NCBI GenBank assembly: GCA_030523275.1
Contig: JAUNIX010000007.1
Span: 1-64,000, forward strand
DNA: 64,000 nucleotides
Direction: 5' to 3'
From: Lachnospiraceae bacterium
GTDB lineage: Bacteria > Bacillota > Clostridia > Lachnospirales > Lachnospiraceae
Shown here: positions 27,363 through 36,068 of the stretch, piece after piece
Numbering within the stretch: position 1 is the first letter of the stretch
How the letters are laid out: the number at the start of each line of letters is the position of its first letter
Made by a program: the position numbers and the translations under genes
The notes under the pieces: model-generated
What the model saw: the letters and a program-made list of their open reading frames with translations, nothing else
What the model was told of the DNA's origin: nothing
Database searches by the model: none

Positions 27363-28145
27363 ATGAAAATAGGTATTTATGATTCGGGAATCGGGGGATT
27401 GTCAGTATTGCATCAGGCAAGAAAAATGCTTCCAGAGGCAGAATTTCTCTATTATGCAGATGAAAAACACGTACCTTATGGAGAGAAAACGAGAGAAGAA
27501 ATTAAAGGATATGTGGAAGAAATTTTAAATTTTTTGATTGATCAGGATGTTGATGCAATTGTGATGGCATGCAATACGGCAACGAGCGTAGCCGAAAAAG
27601 AATTTCGTAATACATTTCCGGTACCGATTGTTGGGATGGAGCCAGCAGTAAAGAAAGCAGTAAAACAACAAAAAGATAAAAATAAGCGGATTTTAGTGAC
27701 GGCAACACCAATTACGATTTATGGAAGAAAACTGCAAAAGTTGATTGAGCAGGTAGACTCTCAGCATATTGTGGACAAGCTGCCATTGCCAATGCTGGTT
27801 CGTTTTGCGGAAAGAGGGCATTTTACAGAGCCCGAAATTGATACATATTTAAAAGAAGAATTAAAAGATTTTGATTTAAAAAACTATGAATCAGTCGTAC
27901 TAGGGTGTACACATTTTAATTATTTTAAAGATCATTTTCGAAATGTTTTTCCAAAGGAGATTCATTTTGTTGATGGCAATGAAGGGACGATTCGTCAGTT
28001 GATGAGAGTGATACCAAAAGAAAGAGAAGAAAAGTTGATACCCGGTGTCACTTATTATTTTTCCGGACGACTGATTAATGAATATGAAAAAAATCAGATT
28101 GACCGCTATATGGAACAATTAGATAAGATGTATGAAATTCAATAA
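27363..28145 (+). CDS. murI: Glutamate racemase
   Basis: A 260-aa cofactor-independent racemase supplying D-glutamate for peptidoglycan. N-terminal IGIYDSGIGGLSVL, the first catalytic Cys C70 in MACNTAT and the second near residue 181 in LGCTHF are present. GAGGTAGG precedes the start. It is monocistronic between two transcription signals. Confidence 0.95.
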   Translation: MKIGIYDSGIGGLSVLHQARKMLPEAEFLYYADEKHVPYGEKTREEIKGYVEEILNFLIDQDVDAIVMACNTATSVAEKEFRNTFPVPIVGMEPAVKKAVKQQKDKNKRILVTATPITIYGRKLQKLIEQVDSQHIVDKLPLPMLVRFAERGHFTEPEIDTYLKEELKDFDLKNYESVVLGCTHFNYFKDHFRNVFPKEIHFVDGNEGTIRQLMRVIPKEREEKLIPGVTYYFSGRLINEYEKNQIDRYMEQLDKMYEIQ

Positions 28146-28149
28146 AAAA

Positions 28150-28178
28150 TTGTCAAAATAGATACTTTTTGATACAAT
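28150..28178 (+). promoter_or_regulatory. Promoter of the ThrH-like gene
   Basis: TTGTCA (28150-28155), 17-bp spacer, TACAAT (28173-28178), 34 bp before the start codon. Confidence 0.6.
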
Positions 28179-28211
28179 GATTCAAAAGTAGCACAAAGGA
28201 AAGGAATAAAA

Positions 28212-28817
28212 ATGATGAATATTGTATGTTTAGATTTAGAAGGTGTATTAGTACCAGAAATCTGGATTGCATTTGCAGAGGCAAGTGGTATCCCAGAATT
28301 AAAGAGAACAACGAGAGATGAACCGGATTATGATAAGTTAATGAATTATCGTCTTAACATCTTAAAAGAACATGGATTAGGTTTAAAAGAAATTCAAGAA
28401 ACAATTGCTAAGATTGACCCAATTCCAGGAGCAAAGGAATTTTTAGATGAGCTTCGTTCTTTGACACAGGTTATTATCATCAGTGATACGTTTACTCAAT
28501 TTGCACAGCCTTTGATGAAGAAGTTGGGCTGGCCAACAATCTTTTGCAATGAATTAGAAGTAGCAGAAGATGGAACGATTACAGGATTCAGAATGCGTTG
28601 TGAAAAATCGAAATACACAACCGTAAAAGCATTACAGTCTTGTGGATTTGAAACAATTGCCAGTGGTGACAGCCATAATGATCTTGGTATGATTCAGGCA
28701 AGTAAGGCTGGATTCTTATTTAAGAGTACGGAAGCCATTAAGGCAGATTATCCAGAACTTCCAGCATATGAAGAATATGATGAATTATTAGCAGCAATCA
28801 AAAAAGTATTAGACTAA
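28212..28817 (+). CDS. thrH: ThrH-like HAD phosphatase (phosphoserine phosphatase / homoserine phosphotransferase)
   Basis: A 201-aa HAD enzyme. Motif I is CLDLEGVLVPE (Asp nucleophile, DLEG rather than DxDG, as in ThrH), motif II the Ser/Thr in IISDTFTQF, motif III Lys in CEKSKYTTV, and motif IV GDSHNDLGM. ThrH proteins dephosphorylate phosphoserine and can transfer the phosphate to homoserine. ATG-ATG at 28212/28215 leaves the exact start open by one residue. Confidence 0.88.
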   Translation: MMNIVCLDLEGVLVPEIWIAFAEASGIPELKRTTRDEPDYDKLMNYRLNILKEHGLGLKEIQETIAKIDPIPGAKEFLDELRSLTQVIIISDTFTQFAQPLMKKLGWPTIFCNELEVAEDGTITGFRMRCEKSKYTTVKALQSCGFETIASGDSHNDLGMIQASKAGFLFKSTEAIKADYPELPAYEEYDELLAAIKKVLD

Positions 28818-28867
28818 AAATCAAATATTCCATCTGGCAACTAGGTTCCAGAGTTTAAGAATCACTA

Positions 28868-28911
28868 ACGGTCTTTGTTTTCTAGTAGAGAACAAAGACC
28901 GTAATTTTTTC
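28868..28911 (+). terminator. Terminator after the ThrH-like gene
   Basis: A long stem around ACGGTCTTTGTT / AACAAAGACCGT (28868-28879 with 28891-28902), then AA and T6. Confidence 0.85.
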
Positions 28912-28984
28912 TAAAATGCTTCCAATATTGTTGGAGTGGTAACATTGAATTCTTTCTTTTGTATAATAAAATTTATAGAAAAGA

Positions 28985-29021
28985 TTGAAATTTGTGATAT
29001 AATAAATTATAATGTTATAAT
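28985..29021 (+). promoter_or_regulatory. Promoter with overlapping operator of the GntR/UTRA gene
   Basis: TTGAAA (28985-28990), 17-bp spacer, TATAAT (29008-29013). The -10 lies inside ATTATAATGTTATAAT (29006-29021), a palindrome apart from its two central bases. The same sequence occurs twice before the next operon, so the regulator probably represses itself. Confidence 0.72.
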
Positions 29022-29084
29022 CATATGACCTAAATATAAATAGGTAATAAAAAGAAATGCAGGGTTATATAGAAGGGAGGAGAA

Positions 29085-29816
29085 ATGGAAAAGTATATTT
29101 TAGAGACTGGAAAAGGAACCAGTCCTTTATATGCACAGGTAAAAGAAATCCTTCTCAAGGAGATCAAGGATGGAAAATACAAAGAAAAAATTCCAACAGA
29201 AAAGGAATTACAGGAAATGTTTTCAGTCAGTAGGATTACAATTCGACAGGCAGTGGATGAATTAGTTGCAGAAGGATATCTTGTTCGGGAAAGAGCAAAG
29301 GGAACAAGAATTATTCAAAAGAAAATTTCAGAAAATATGGATTCGCTTCGTAACTTTTCAAATGAGATGAAAAGCAAAAATATTCAATATCAGCTCCACG
29401 ATCTTGAGATTAAGGTGATAAAAGCAAATGCTAAAGTTGCAGAAGCATTAGAAATTGCAGAAAACAGTAATGTATTTTATTTAAGAAAAGTATATTATGT
29501 AGAAGGTGATCCTTTTTGTTCCATATATTCTTACTTGCCATCATATCTCAATTTGAGTATAGATGAGGAAATCTATAAGAAATCTTTGTATGAGTATCTC
29601 GAACGAGAAAAGAATATTATAGTGAGTAAATCGTATGAAGATATTGAAGTAGGATTTGCTGATGAAAATTTAGGCAGGGAACTATGTATTAAGCCGGGAA
29701 GTGCGGTTTTGTTTCGGTCAAGAAGATCATTTGATCAAAATGGTAACCATGTAGAATATTCATTATCATATTATAGAGCGGAGAAATATAAATATTCTTT
29801 GGTATTAAAGAAATAA
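29085..29816 (+). CDS. GntR-family regulator with UTRA domain
   Basis: A 243-aa HutC/UTRA-type GntR repressor. The winged helix covers residues about 10-78 (PTEKELQEMFSVSRITIRQAVDELV). The UTRA effector domain follows from about 95 to 240 and probably senses a sugar phosphate or related ligand. It sits just upstream of a dehydrogenase and a PTS transporter whose promoter carries the same operator twice, so it is the likely local regulator. Confidence 0.9.
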   Translation: MEKYILETGKGTSPLYAQVKEILLKEIKDGKYKEKIPTEKELQEMFSVSRITIRQAVDELVAEGYLVRERAKGTRIIQKKISENMDSLRNFSNEMKSKNIQYQLHDLEIKVIKANAKVAEALEIAENSNVFYLRKVYYVEGDPFCSIYSYLPSYLNLSIDEEIYKKSLYEYLEREKNIIVSKSYEDIEVGFADENLGRELCIKPGSAVLFRSRRSFDQNGNHVEYSLSYYRAEKYKYSLVLKK

Positions 29817-29841
29817 ACGACAAAGAGAAGAGATTTTTAAG

Positions 29842-29882
29842 AAATCAGTTGAAAGTTTTAAACTTCTAGCTGATTTTTTTTA
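29842..29882 (+). terminator. Terminator after the GntR/UTRA gene
   Basis: Stem AATCAG / CTGATT extended by an inner AAAGTTT / AAACTT pairing, then T8. Repeat R2 starts immediately after the T-tract. Confidence 0.65.
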
Positions 29883-29960
29883 TTTCATAGGAAATTTCGT
29901 TATAATTTTTATGAAACAAAAAGCGCTCCGCGAGGATGCGACCAGATGCATAAGGCAAAT
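29883..29960 (+). repeat. Dispersed repeat R2
   Basis: Second copy of the element. TTTCATAGGAAATTTC and TATAATTTTTATGAAA form the first hairpin, followed by CAAAAAGCGCTCC-GCGA-GGATGCG and ACCAGATGCATAAGGCAAATGG. It directly follows a terminator T-tract, like R1 and R3. Confidence 0.75.
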
Positions 29961-29997
29961 GGAAATATAAAACATTCTGCTTTTTAATAAAATGCTA

Positions 29998-30056
29998 TTG
30001 ACATATTAGGTTATAATGTTATAATGAAATAAACATAAAGATTATAATGTTATAAT
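29998..30056 (+). promoter_or_regulatory. Promoter and tandem operators of the dehydrogenase-PTS operon
   Basis: TTGACA (29998-30003), 16-bp spacer, TATAAT (30020-30025). TTATAATGTTATAAT occurs at 30011-30025, covering the -10, and again at 30042-30056 inside the transcribed leader. Both match the site before the GntR/UTRA gene. Confidence 0.75.
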
Positions 30057-30079
30057 TAATGGAGGCGAAAGAGGAAAAT

Positions 30080-31753
30080 ATGAGTTATGAGAATAAAGTC
30101 TGGTATTACTATGGAAAAGGAATAGATTCATTTGGAAAAAATGGAGAGCCAGAAAAGGAAGATATTCAAAATCCTGGACCAAATGAAGTATTGGCAAGAG
30201 TGGATGCGTTGGCATTATGTGCCTCAGATAATAAAATGATTAATATGGGGAATGACTTTCCACTGTTTAATCATAGAGATTTTGAAAAGAATCCATTGGT
30301 TTTGGGGCATGAATTATCTCTCACAGTGGAAAAAGCAGGACGCAATCTGGAAAAACATTGGAAAAAGGGTATGAGAATGGGTATTCAGCCTGATGTTTAT
30401 ATGAACAATATCAGATATTGTATAGGTGTTCATGTGCCGGGAGGAATGCAACATTATATTTTGTTAAAGAAATCCGTATTTCATTCGGACCATGGAGCTA
30501 CTGCATTTGAAGTCAACGATGATTTGAGTTATTCGTCGGTCGCTCAATTGGAACCGAATGCATGCGTTGAAGCAGCGTATAGACCATGGGGGAGGAAACA
30601 TTTTAATAAAAAAGGAACACTTCTTATTTATGTTGGAAAGCAAGGGGACGCTGGATACATATATGATGAATTGTTAGATCATGAAGAGGTTATTTTATGG
30701 AGTGAAGGAGAAATTATAAATCAATATCCAGAAAATACAGTTAGAGTGCATTCATTAAAAGAAGCCAAAGAGTTATCTCCGATGGGATTTAGTGATGTTT
30801 TGATTGTTGGAAATGCAAAACAAGATGTGTTAGAAAATGTGATCCAGAGCATGAAGGATACAGCAGTGTTTTGTTGGCTGAGTGATGGGGAAACAAATCA
30901 GCAAGTGAGAATAGATATAGCACAAGTTCATTATGGGAAAATAAACTGGCTGGGAAGCAAAACAAAAAAATTGTCAGATGCATTTCAAAGAAGTAGACAA
31001 AGATATGAATTAAAGCAAGACGGCAATCTGTTGATTATGGGTGGTGCCGGTGCTATGGGAAGAATGCATGTAATGAGAGCACTCATGCAGGAAAATGGTC
31101 CTCAAACCATTGTTGTAACTGCAAGAAGTAATGAAAGATTGGAGGCGTTAAAAAAAGATTTTCAGGAAATTGCAGTAAAAAAACAGAAAAGATTAGAAGT
31201 GGTTGCAACGAATGAAGCTGATTGGAAAGAAAAATTAAGCAACTATACAAATTCACAAGGGTTTGACGATGTTGTAGTTAGTGCTCCTGGAATAGATCCA
31301 GTGGAAAAAGCGGTTTCTTTTTTGAAAAAGGACGGAATGTTAATTTTGTTTTCTGGTACAAAGCATGGAAGTTTTGTAAAGATTCCGTTGGGATATATAC
31401 CTAGTTATGGAGCAAGATTAAATGCCAGTAGCGGATCCAGCGTAGAAGATGAGAAAAGTGTATTGAGAAAGCAGTTAGAGCATCAAATTGATTTAGATAA
31501 AAATGTAATGGCGGTTGCGGGATTTAATTATATGAAAGAGGCCATAAAAGCAGTAAATGAAGGGAGATTTCCAGGAAAAATCATAGTATACCCGCATCTA
31601 GATAATCTTCCGTTGATTGATTTAAGAAATCCAGAGGGATTGCCAGATAGTTTAAAGGAAACTTTAAAAAATTGTGGATGGGGCAAACAGGCTGAAAATG
31701 AGCTGTTTCAATATTATAAAAGTCAGTTGATAAACGTTAAAAAGGAAACTTAA
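30080..31753 (+). CDS. Double-length zinc-type alcohol dehydrogenase-like protein
   Basis: A 557-aa member of the medium-chain dehydrogenase superfamily. Residues about 20-170 are a GroES-like catalytic domain (PNEVLARVDALALCASDNK, VLGHELSLTVEKAG). A Rossmann GGAGAMGRMHV motif is near residue 320. Between them is an extra 150-residue segment starting TLLIYVGKQGDAG near 181 that looks like a second, degenerate nucleotide-binding fold. Typical family members, including sorbose-1-phosphate reductase, are 340-420 aa. ATG 30080 has an AGAGG site. Its neighbour is a fructose-type PTS, so a ketose- or polyol-phosphate is a plausible substrate. Confidence 0.75.
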   Translation: MSYENKVWYYYGKGIDSFGKNGEPEKEDIQNPGPNEVLARVDALALCASDNKMINMGNDFPLFNHRDFEKNPLVLGHELSLTVEKAGRNLEKHWKKGMRMGIQPDVYMNNIRYCIGVHVPGGMQHYILLKKSVFHSDHGATAFEVNDDLSYSSVAQLEPNACVEAAYRPWGRKHFNKKGTLLIYVGKQGDAGYIYDELLDHEEVILWSEGEIINQYPENTVRVHSLKEAKELSPMGFSDVLIVGNAKQDVLENVIQSMKDTAVFCWLSDGETNQQVRIDIAQVHYGKINWLGSKTKKLSDAFQRSRQRYELKQDGNLLIMGGAGAMGRMHVMRALMQENGPQTIVVTARSNERLEALKKDFQEIAVKKQKRLEVVATNEADWKEKLSNYTNSQGFDDVVVSAPGIDPVEKAVSFLKKDGMLILFSGTKHGSFVKIPLGYIPSYGARLNASSGSSVEDEKSVLRKQLEHQIDLDKNVMAVAGFNYMKEAIKAVNEGRFPGKIIVYPHLDNLPLIDLRNPEGLPDSLKETLKNCGWGKQAENELFQYYKSQLINVKKET

Positions 31754-31834
31754 AAATATGTGTGGCATTTATGTGAGGAAGGAAAAAATTAATACGAAGA
31801 ATTTCTTTCCGAATTATGATGGAACGGAGGAGTT

Positions 31835-33670
31835 ATGGAAGTAATCAGAAAAGAACATGTCCATTTTATTGAAGGGATACAAAATAAAAAACAATTATTT
31901 TCGTATCTTTCACAGTATATGGCAGATAGTGAAGAAATTAATGAATTAGACAAAGAGTTATTTGAAAACGGGTTGTGGGAAAGAGAAAAATTGTCGGTTA
32001 CAGGCATTGGATATGGAATTGCAATTCCGCATATTCAAAATGATATCATAAAACGACCAACACTCGTATGTTTAAAATCAGATCAGTCAATCGAATATGA
32101 AAGTTTAGAAGGGAATAAAGTTTCTTTGATTTTGATGATTGCTATGCCGAAAGAGGCAGGAAATCAGCATTTGAAACTTCTGGCATCTTTATCTAGAAAA
32201 ATTATGGACGAAACATATAGAGAAAAATTAATGCGATGTGAGAACGAACAAATGTTATTTAATGTTTTAAAAGAAAATAATGAAATTATGGATAAGGAGG
32301 ATAAAAATATGATTAAAAAAGGCAAAATTTTAGCAGTAACAGCATGTCCTACAGGAATCGCCCATACGTATATGGCGGCAGAAAATATTGAAAAAGCAGC
32401 CAAAGAAATGGGATATGATGTAAAAGTAGAAACGAATGGATCCTCAGGTGCAGAAAATGTCTTGACAGCAAAAGAAATTGAAGAAGCAGATGCAATCATT
32501 ATAGCGGCGGATACAAAAGTACAGACAGCAAGATTTAACGGGAAACGTGTGCTACAAACATCTGTTACTCGAGGCATAAAAGAAGCGGAAAATTTAATCA
32601 AAGAATCTCTTAATGCGGAAATTTATTATGAAGATATGGATGAAGCAGAAAATGTTAAAAAGCCGGGAATCTATGCAAATTTAATGAGCGGTGTATCAAA
32701 TATGATTCCATTGGTTGTTGGAGGAGGAATTTTAATTGCGATTTCTTTTATGTGGGGAATCAATTCGGCAAATCCAGATCATGCACAATTTAATCAGTTT
32801 GCAGCATGGATGAAACAAGTAGGAGATGCTTCATTCGGATTAATGTTGCCGATATTGGCAGGCTTTATCTCTTATAGTATTGCAGATCGTCCGGGTCTTG
32901 CTCCAGGACTGGTTGGTGGTGTGTTAGCTGCTAATGGTGGAAGTGGTTTTTTAGGTGCTTTAGTTGCAGGATTTTTAGCAGGTTATGTTGTAGAGGGATT
33001 GAAAAAGGCATTTCGCGGATTACCAAAATCCTTAGATGGAATAAAGCCTGTGTTGTTATATCCGTTATTGAGTATTTTTATTGTTGGAATGATTATCGTT
33101 GTTATATTAAATCCGATCATGTCTGAAGTTAATCAAATCATTACTGGATTTTTAAATAATCTAGGAGGAACAAATAAAATTTTACTAGGTCTTGTTTTAG
33201 GTATGATGATGGCAGCGGATTTAGGAGGACCGATCAATAAAGCCGCATATGCATTTAGTATAGCAATGCTGGAAGCAGGAAATTATGAAATTATGGGTGC
33301 AGTTATGACAAGTGGAATGGTGCCCGCTGTGGGTGTTGCACTTGCAACTAGTTTATATAAGAAGAAATTCACACAGGAAGAAAGAAATGCTGCAAAAGCA
33401 AATTATATTATGGGACTTTCTTTTATCTGTGAGGGTGCGATTCCGTATGCAGCAGCAGATCCAAAGGCAATTATTCCATCATTGATTGCTGGGGCTGGAT
33501 TAACTGGAGCTTTATCAATGGCTTTTGGTGTTGGTGTTCCAGCTCCGCACGGGGGAGTATTTGTATTGCCTGTAGTTCATAACGTTGCAATGTTTATTGT
33601 TGTGATTGCTATTGGAGTGGTAGCGACAGCATTGTTGATTGGATTGTTGAAAAAAGATATTCAAAAATAG
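31835..33670 (+). CDS. Fructose-type PTS transporter, fused EIIA-EIIB-EIIC
   Basis: A 611-aa single-chain PTS permease. EIIA spans residues 1-150 with phospho-His near 65 in IAIPHIQ. EIIB starts near 165 with the active Cys in VTACPTGIAHTYMA. EIIC follows from about 275 with eight to ten membrane helices, including GGFLAG-like LVAGFLAGYVVEGLKK and SEGAIP-like ICEGAIPYAAADP. It imports and phosphorylates a hexose or related sugar. GGAGGAG precedes the start. The neighbouring dehydrogenase suggests the substrate is not plain fructose. Confidence 0.92.
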   Translation: MEVIRKEHVHFIEGIQNKKQLFSYLSQYMADSEEINELDKELFENGLWEREKLSVTGIGYGIAIPHIQNDIIKRPTLVCLKSDQSIEYESLEGNKVSLILMIAMPKEAGNQHLKLLASLSRKIMDETYREKLMRCENEQMLFNVLKENNEIMDKEDKNMIKKGKILAVTACPTGIAHTYMAAENIEKAAKEMGYDVKVETNGSSGAENVLTAKEIEEADAIIIAADTKVQTARFNGKRVLQTSVTRGIKEAENLIKESLNAEIYYEDMDEAENVKKPGIYANLMSGVSNMIPLVVGGGILIAISFMWGINSANPDHAQFNQFAAWMKQVGDASFGLMLPILAGFISYSIADRPGLAPGLVGGVLAANGGSGFLGALVAGFLAGYVVEGLKKAFRGLPKSLDGIKPVLLYPLLSIFIVGMIIVVILNPIMSEVNQIITGFLNNLGGTNKILLGLVLGMMMAADLGGPINKAAYAFSIAMLEAGNYEIMGAVMTSGMVPAVGVALATSLYKKKFTQEERNAAKANYIMGLSFICEGAIPYAAADPKAIIPSLIAGAGLTGALSMAFGVGVPAPHGGVFVLPVVHNVAMFIVVIAIGVVATALLIGLLKKDIQK

Positions 33671-33696
33671 AAATAAATACAAATTTAATTCAGTCA

Positions 33697-33736
33697 TAAA
33701 AATACCCTCCTTACTGTTTTTTCAGTAAGGAGGGTA
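33697..33736 (-). terminator. Terminator of purC
   Basis: A 14-bp perfect stem TACCCTCCTTACTG / CAGTAAGGAGGGTA (33703-33716 with 33723-33736). The T-run lies on the minus strand, so it mainly ends purC; the PTS operon on the other strand may share it. Confidence 0.82.
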
Positions 33737-33769
33737 CATATTACTAAAGCGAAATATTGGGTTTTCAAA

Positions 33770-34633
33770 CTACTGAAGCTTTTCTCCAGTTAACAATTCA
33801 TATCCCTGTAAATATTTATCAATTGTTTTGTTTACAATATCTTCTGGAAGGGTCCAGTCATGACCTTCGTTAGATTTTAACCAGTCACGAGCGAACTGCT
33901 TATCGAAAGATGGCTGACCATGACCTGGTTCATATCCATCTGCAGGCCAGAAACGAGAACTATCTGGTGTTAACATTTCATCGCCAAGAACGATATTTCC
34001 ATTTTCATCTAAACCAAATTCAAATTTTGTATCCGCAATGATAATTCCACGGCTTGCGGCATAATCAGCACATTTTTTGTAAAGAGCAATTGTGTAATCG
34101 CGTAATTTTGCAGCGTATTCTTTACCTTTTCCAGGGAAATATTTTTCTAAATGAGCGATACTCTGTTCATAGGAAATATTTTCGTCGTGATCGCCAATTT
34201 CAGCTTTTGTAGATGGTGTATAGATTGGTTCAGGCAGTTTGTCAGATTCCTGTAATCCTTCTGGTAATTTGATACCGCATACCGTACCATTTTCCTGATA
34301 GCTTGCCCAACCACTTCCTGTGATGTATCCACGAACGATACATTCAATTGGAAGCATTTCTAATTTTTTACACATCATACTATTGCCGTCAAACTGTGGC
34401 TGCTGGAAGAATTCAGGCATGTCCTTTACATCAACAGAGATCATATGGTTTGGTAAAATATCTTCTGTCATATCAAACCAGAATTTAGACATCTGAGTTA
34501 ATACGGCGCCTTTTTTTGTTACATTATTTTTTAAAATTACATCGAAACAGCTAATACGGTCAGTAGCAACCATGATCAAGCTATCACCATTATCATAAAT
34601 TTCGCGAACTTTTCCTTCTTTGATTGGTTTCAT
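33770..34633 (-). CDS. purC: Phosphoribosylaminoimidazole-succinocarboxamide synthase
   Basis: A 287-aa SAICAR synthetase of purine biosynthesis, joining aspartate to CAIR with ATP. N-terminal GKVREIYDNGDSLIMVATDR, the CIVRGYITGSGW segment near residue 101 and DTKFEFGLD near 200 are diagnostic. It stands alone here, away from other pur genes except a PurF-like gene 9 kb further. The 185-bp upstream region shows no riboswitch that I recognise. Confidence 0.95.
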   Translation of the reverse strand: MKPIKEGKVREIYDNGDSLIMVATDRISCFDVILKNNVTKKGAVLTQMSKFWFDMTEDILPNHMISVDVKDMPEFFQQPQFDGNSMMCKKLEMLPIECIVRGYITGSGWASYQENGTVCGIKLPEGLQESDKLPEPIYTPSTKAEIGDHDENISYEQSIAHLEKYFPGKGKEYAAKLRDYTIALYKKCADYAASRGIIIADTKFEFGLDENGNIVLGDEMLTPDSSRFWPADGYEPGHGQPSFDKQFARDWLKSNEGHDWTLPEDIVNKTIDKYLQGYELLTGEKLQ

Positions 34634-34751
34634 AATTACATTACCTCACTAAATTTAAAAATGATTCAGAGTCAGGCTCTGAAATTAATTGAAAATTACT
34701 TCTATATAATAGATAAACAGATTTTTGGACAAAAATCAATAATAAATTGCA

Positions 34752-34780
34752 TTGTATTGAAAAATATACCATTGTATAAT
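34752..34780 (+). promoter_or_regulatory. Promoter of the rRNA methyltransferase gene
   Basis: TTGTAT (34752-34757), 17-bp spacer, TATAAT (34775-34780). Confidence 0.55.
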
Positions 34781-34818
34781 AAAAATGTGAAAGATGAAAT
34801 GAACGAAAGAGGTCTGAA

Positions 34819-36024
34819 ATGGAAAATCATACAGTTGTAACATTAAAAAAAGGCGAAGGTCGTACGATTAAAGCCGGAGGTTTATGGATTTTTGATAATG
34901 AAATTGCGACAATCAAAGGCAGATTTACAAATGGTGATATTGTGAGTGTGCATGATTTTGATGGTTATCCAATGGGATGTGGATATATTAATCAAAATTC
35001 TAAAATTCGTATCCGTTTGATGAGCCGAGATGTCAATCAAAAAATAGATAAAGAATTTTTAAAAATGCGCCTGCAAAATGCTTGGGATTATCGCAAAAAG
35101 ACAGTAGATACAAGTAGTTGCCGTCTGGTATTTGGCGATGCCGATTTTCTTCCTGGATTAGTGATCGACAAATTTGCAGACGTTTTGGTCGTACAGTCCT
35201 TGGCACTGGGAATTGACCGCTTTAAAGAACAAATTGTGGAATTATTAAAAGAAATTTTGGCAGAAGATGGTATTATGATTCGAGGGGTGTATGAGCGCAG
35301 TGATGCCAAAGAACGCAAAAAAGAAGGAATGAAACTGGTAAAAGGTTTTATCGGTGACGAATTTGATACAAAGGTTCCAATTGTGGAAAATGGGGTAAAC
35401 TATATTGTAGATGTAAAAGATGGACAAAAGACGGGATTTTTCCTTGATCAGAAATATAACCGTTTGGCAATTCAGAAATTGTGCCAGGGGGCGAAAGTGT
35501 TAGATTGTTTTACGCATACCGGATCGTTTGCCTTAAATGCTGGTATCGCAGGAGCAAAAAGTGTACTTGGAGTAGATGCTTCTGAACTTGCAGTTGCGCA
35601 GGCAACCGAAAATGCAGCATTAAACGGATTGTCAGATACGGTAACATTTGAGTGTCATGATGTCTTTGAACTTTTGCCGCAGTTAGAGAAAAAAGGTGAG
35701 AAATACGATGTTGTGATCTTGGATCCGCCTGCGTTTACAAAATCTCGTAATTCGATCAAAAATGCGATCAAAGGGTATCGTGAAATTAACCGTAGAGGTC
35801 TAAATCTGGTAAAAGATGGCGGATATCTGGCAACTTGTTCCTGCTCTCATTTTATGGATTATGATACGTTTACAAAAACGATTGGTCAGGCTGCAAGAAA
35901 TGTCCACAAACGTCTGCGTCAGGTTGAATTCCGTACACAGGCTCCGGATCATCCAATTTTATGGGCAGCAGATGAAAGCTACTATTTAAAATTTTATATT
36001 TTCCAGGTATGTGAGGATAAGTAA
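34819..36024 (+). CDS. SAM-dependent rRNA (cytosine) methyltransferase, RlmI family
   Basis: A 401-aa class I methyltransferase with an N-terminal PUA domain (about 3-80), a middle EEHEE domain and a C-terminal Rossmann domain. The SAM site is VLDCFTHTGSFALNAG near residue 226, and the catalytic loop is LDPPAFTKSR near 305. A Cys in ATCSCSHFM near 339 is the probable nucleophile for 5-methylcytosine formation. The position of the modified base cannot be inferred. Confidence 0.9.
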   Translation: MENHTVVTLKKGEGRTIKAGGLWIFDNEIATIKGRFTNGDIVSVHDFDGYPMGCGYINQNSKIRIRLMSRDVNQKIDKEFLKMRLQNAWDYRKKTVDTSSCRLVFGDADFLPGLVIDKFADVLVVQSLALGIDRFKEQIVELLKEILAEDGIMIRGVYERSDAKERKKEGMKLVKGFIGDEFDTKVPIVENGVNYIVDVKDGQKTGFFLDQKYNRLAIQKLCQGAKVLDCFTHTGSFALNAGIAGAKSVLGVDASELAVAQATENAALNGLSDTVTFECHDVFELLPQLEKKGEKYDVVILDPPAFTKSRNSIKNAIKGYREINRRGLNLVKDGGYLATCSCSHFMDYDTFTKTIGQAARNVHKRLRQVEFRTQAPDHPILWAADESYYLKFYIFQVCEDK

Positions 36025-36068
36025 CTCGTTAGGTCCATATGATTATCATTTGAAAGGAGTAAGTAAGA

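Noticed and set aside
31758..31844. A 28-codon frame beginning MCGIYV between the dehydrogenase and PTS genes
   Set aside because: It has a poorly spaced ribosome site and overlaps the PTS start by 10 bp. The MCG start resembles an amidotransferase only by chance, and nothing else of that family follows.
34634..34818. A purine riboswitch upstream of purC
   Set aside because: No aptamer core and no terminator-like partner stem was visible on the minus strand in this 185-bp gap.
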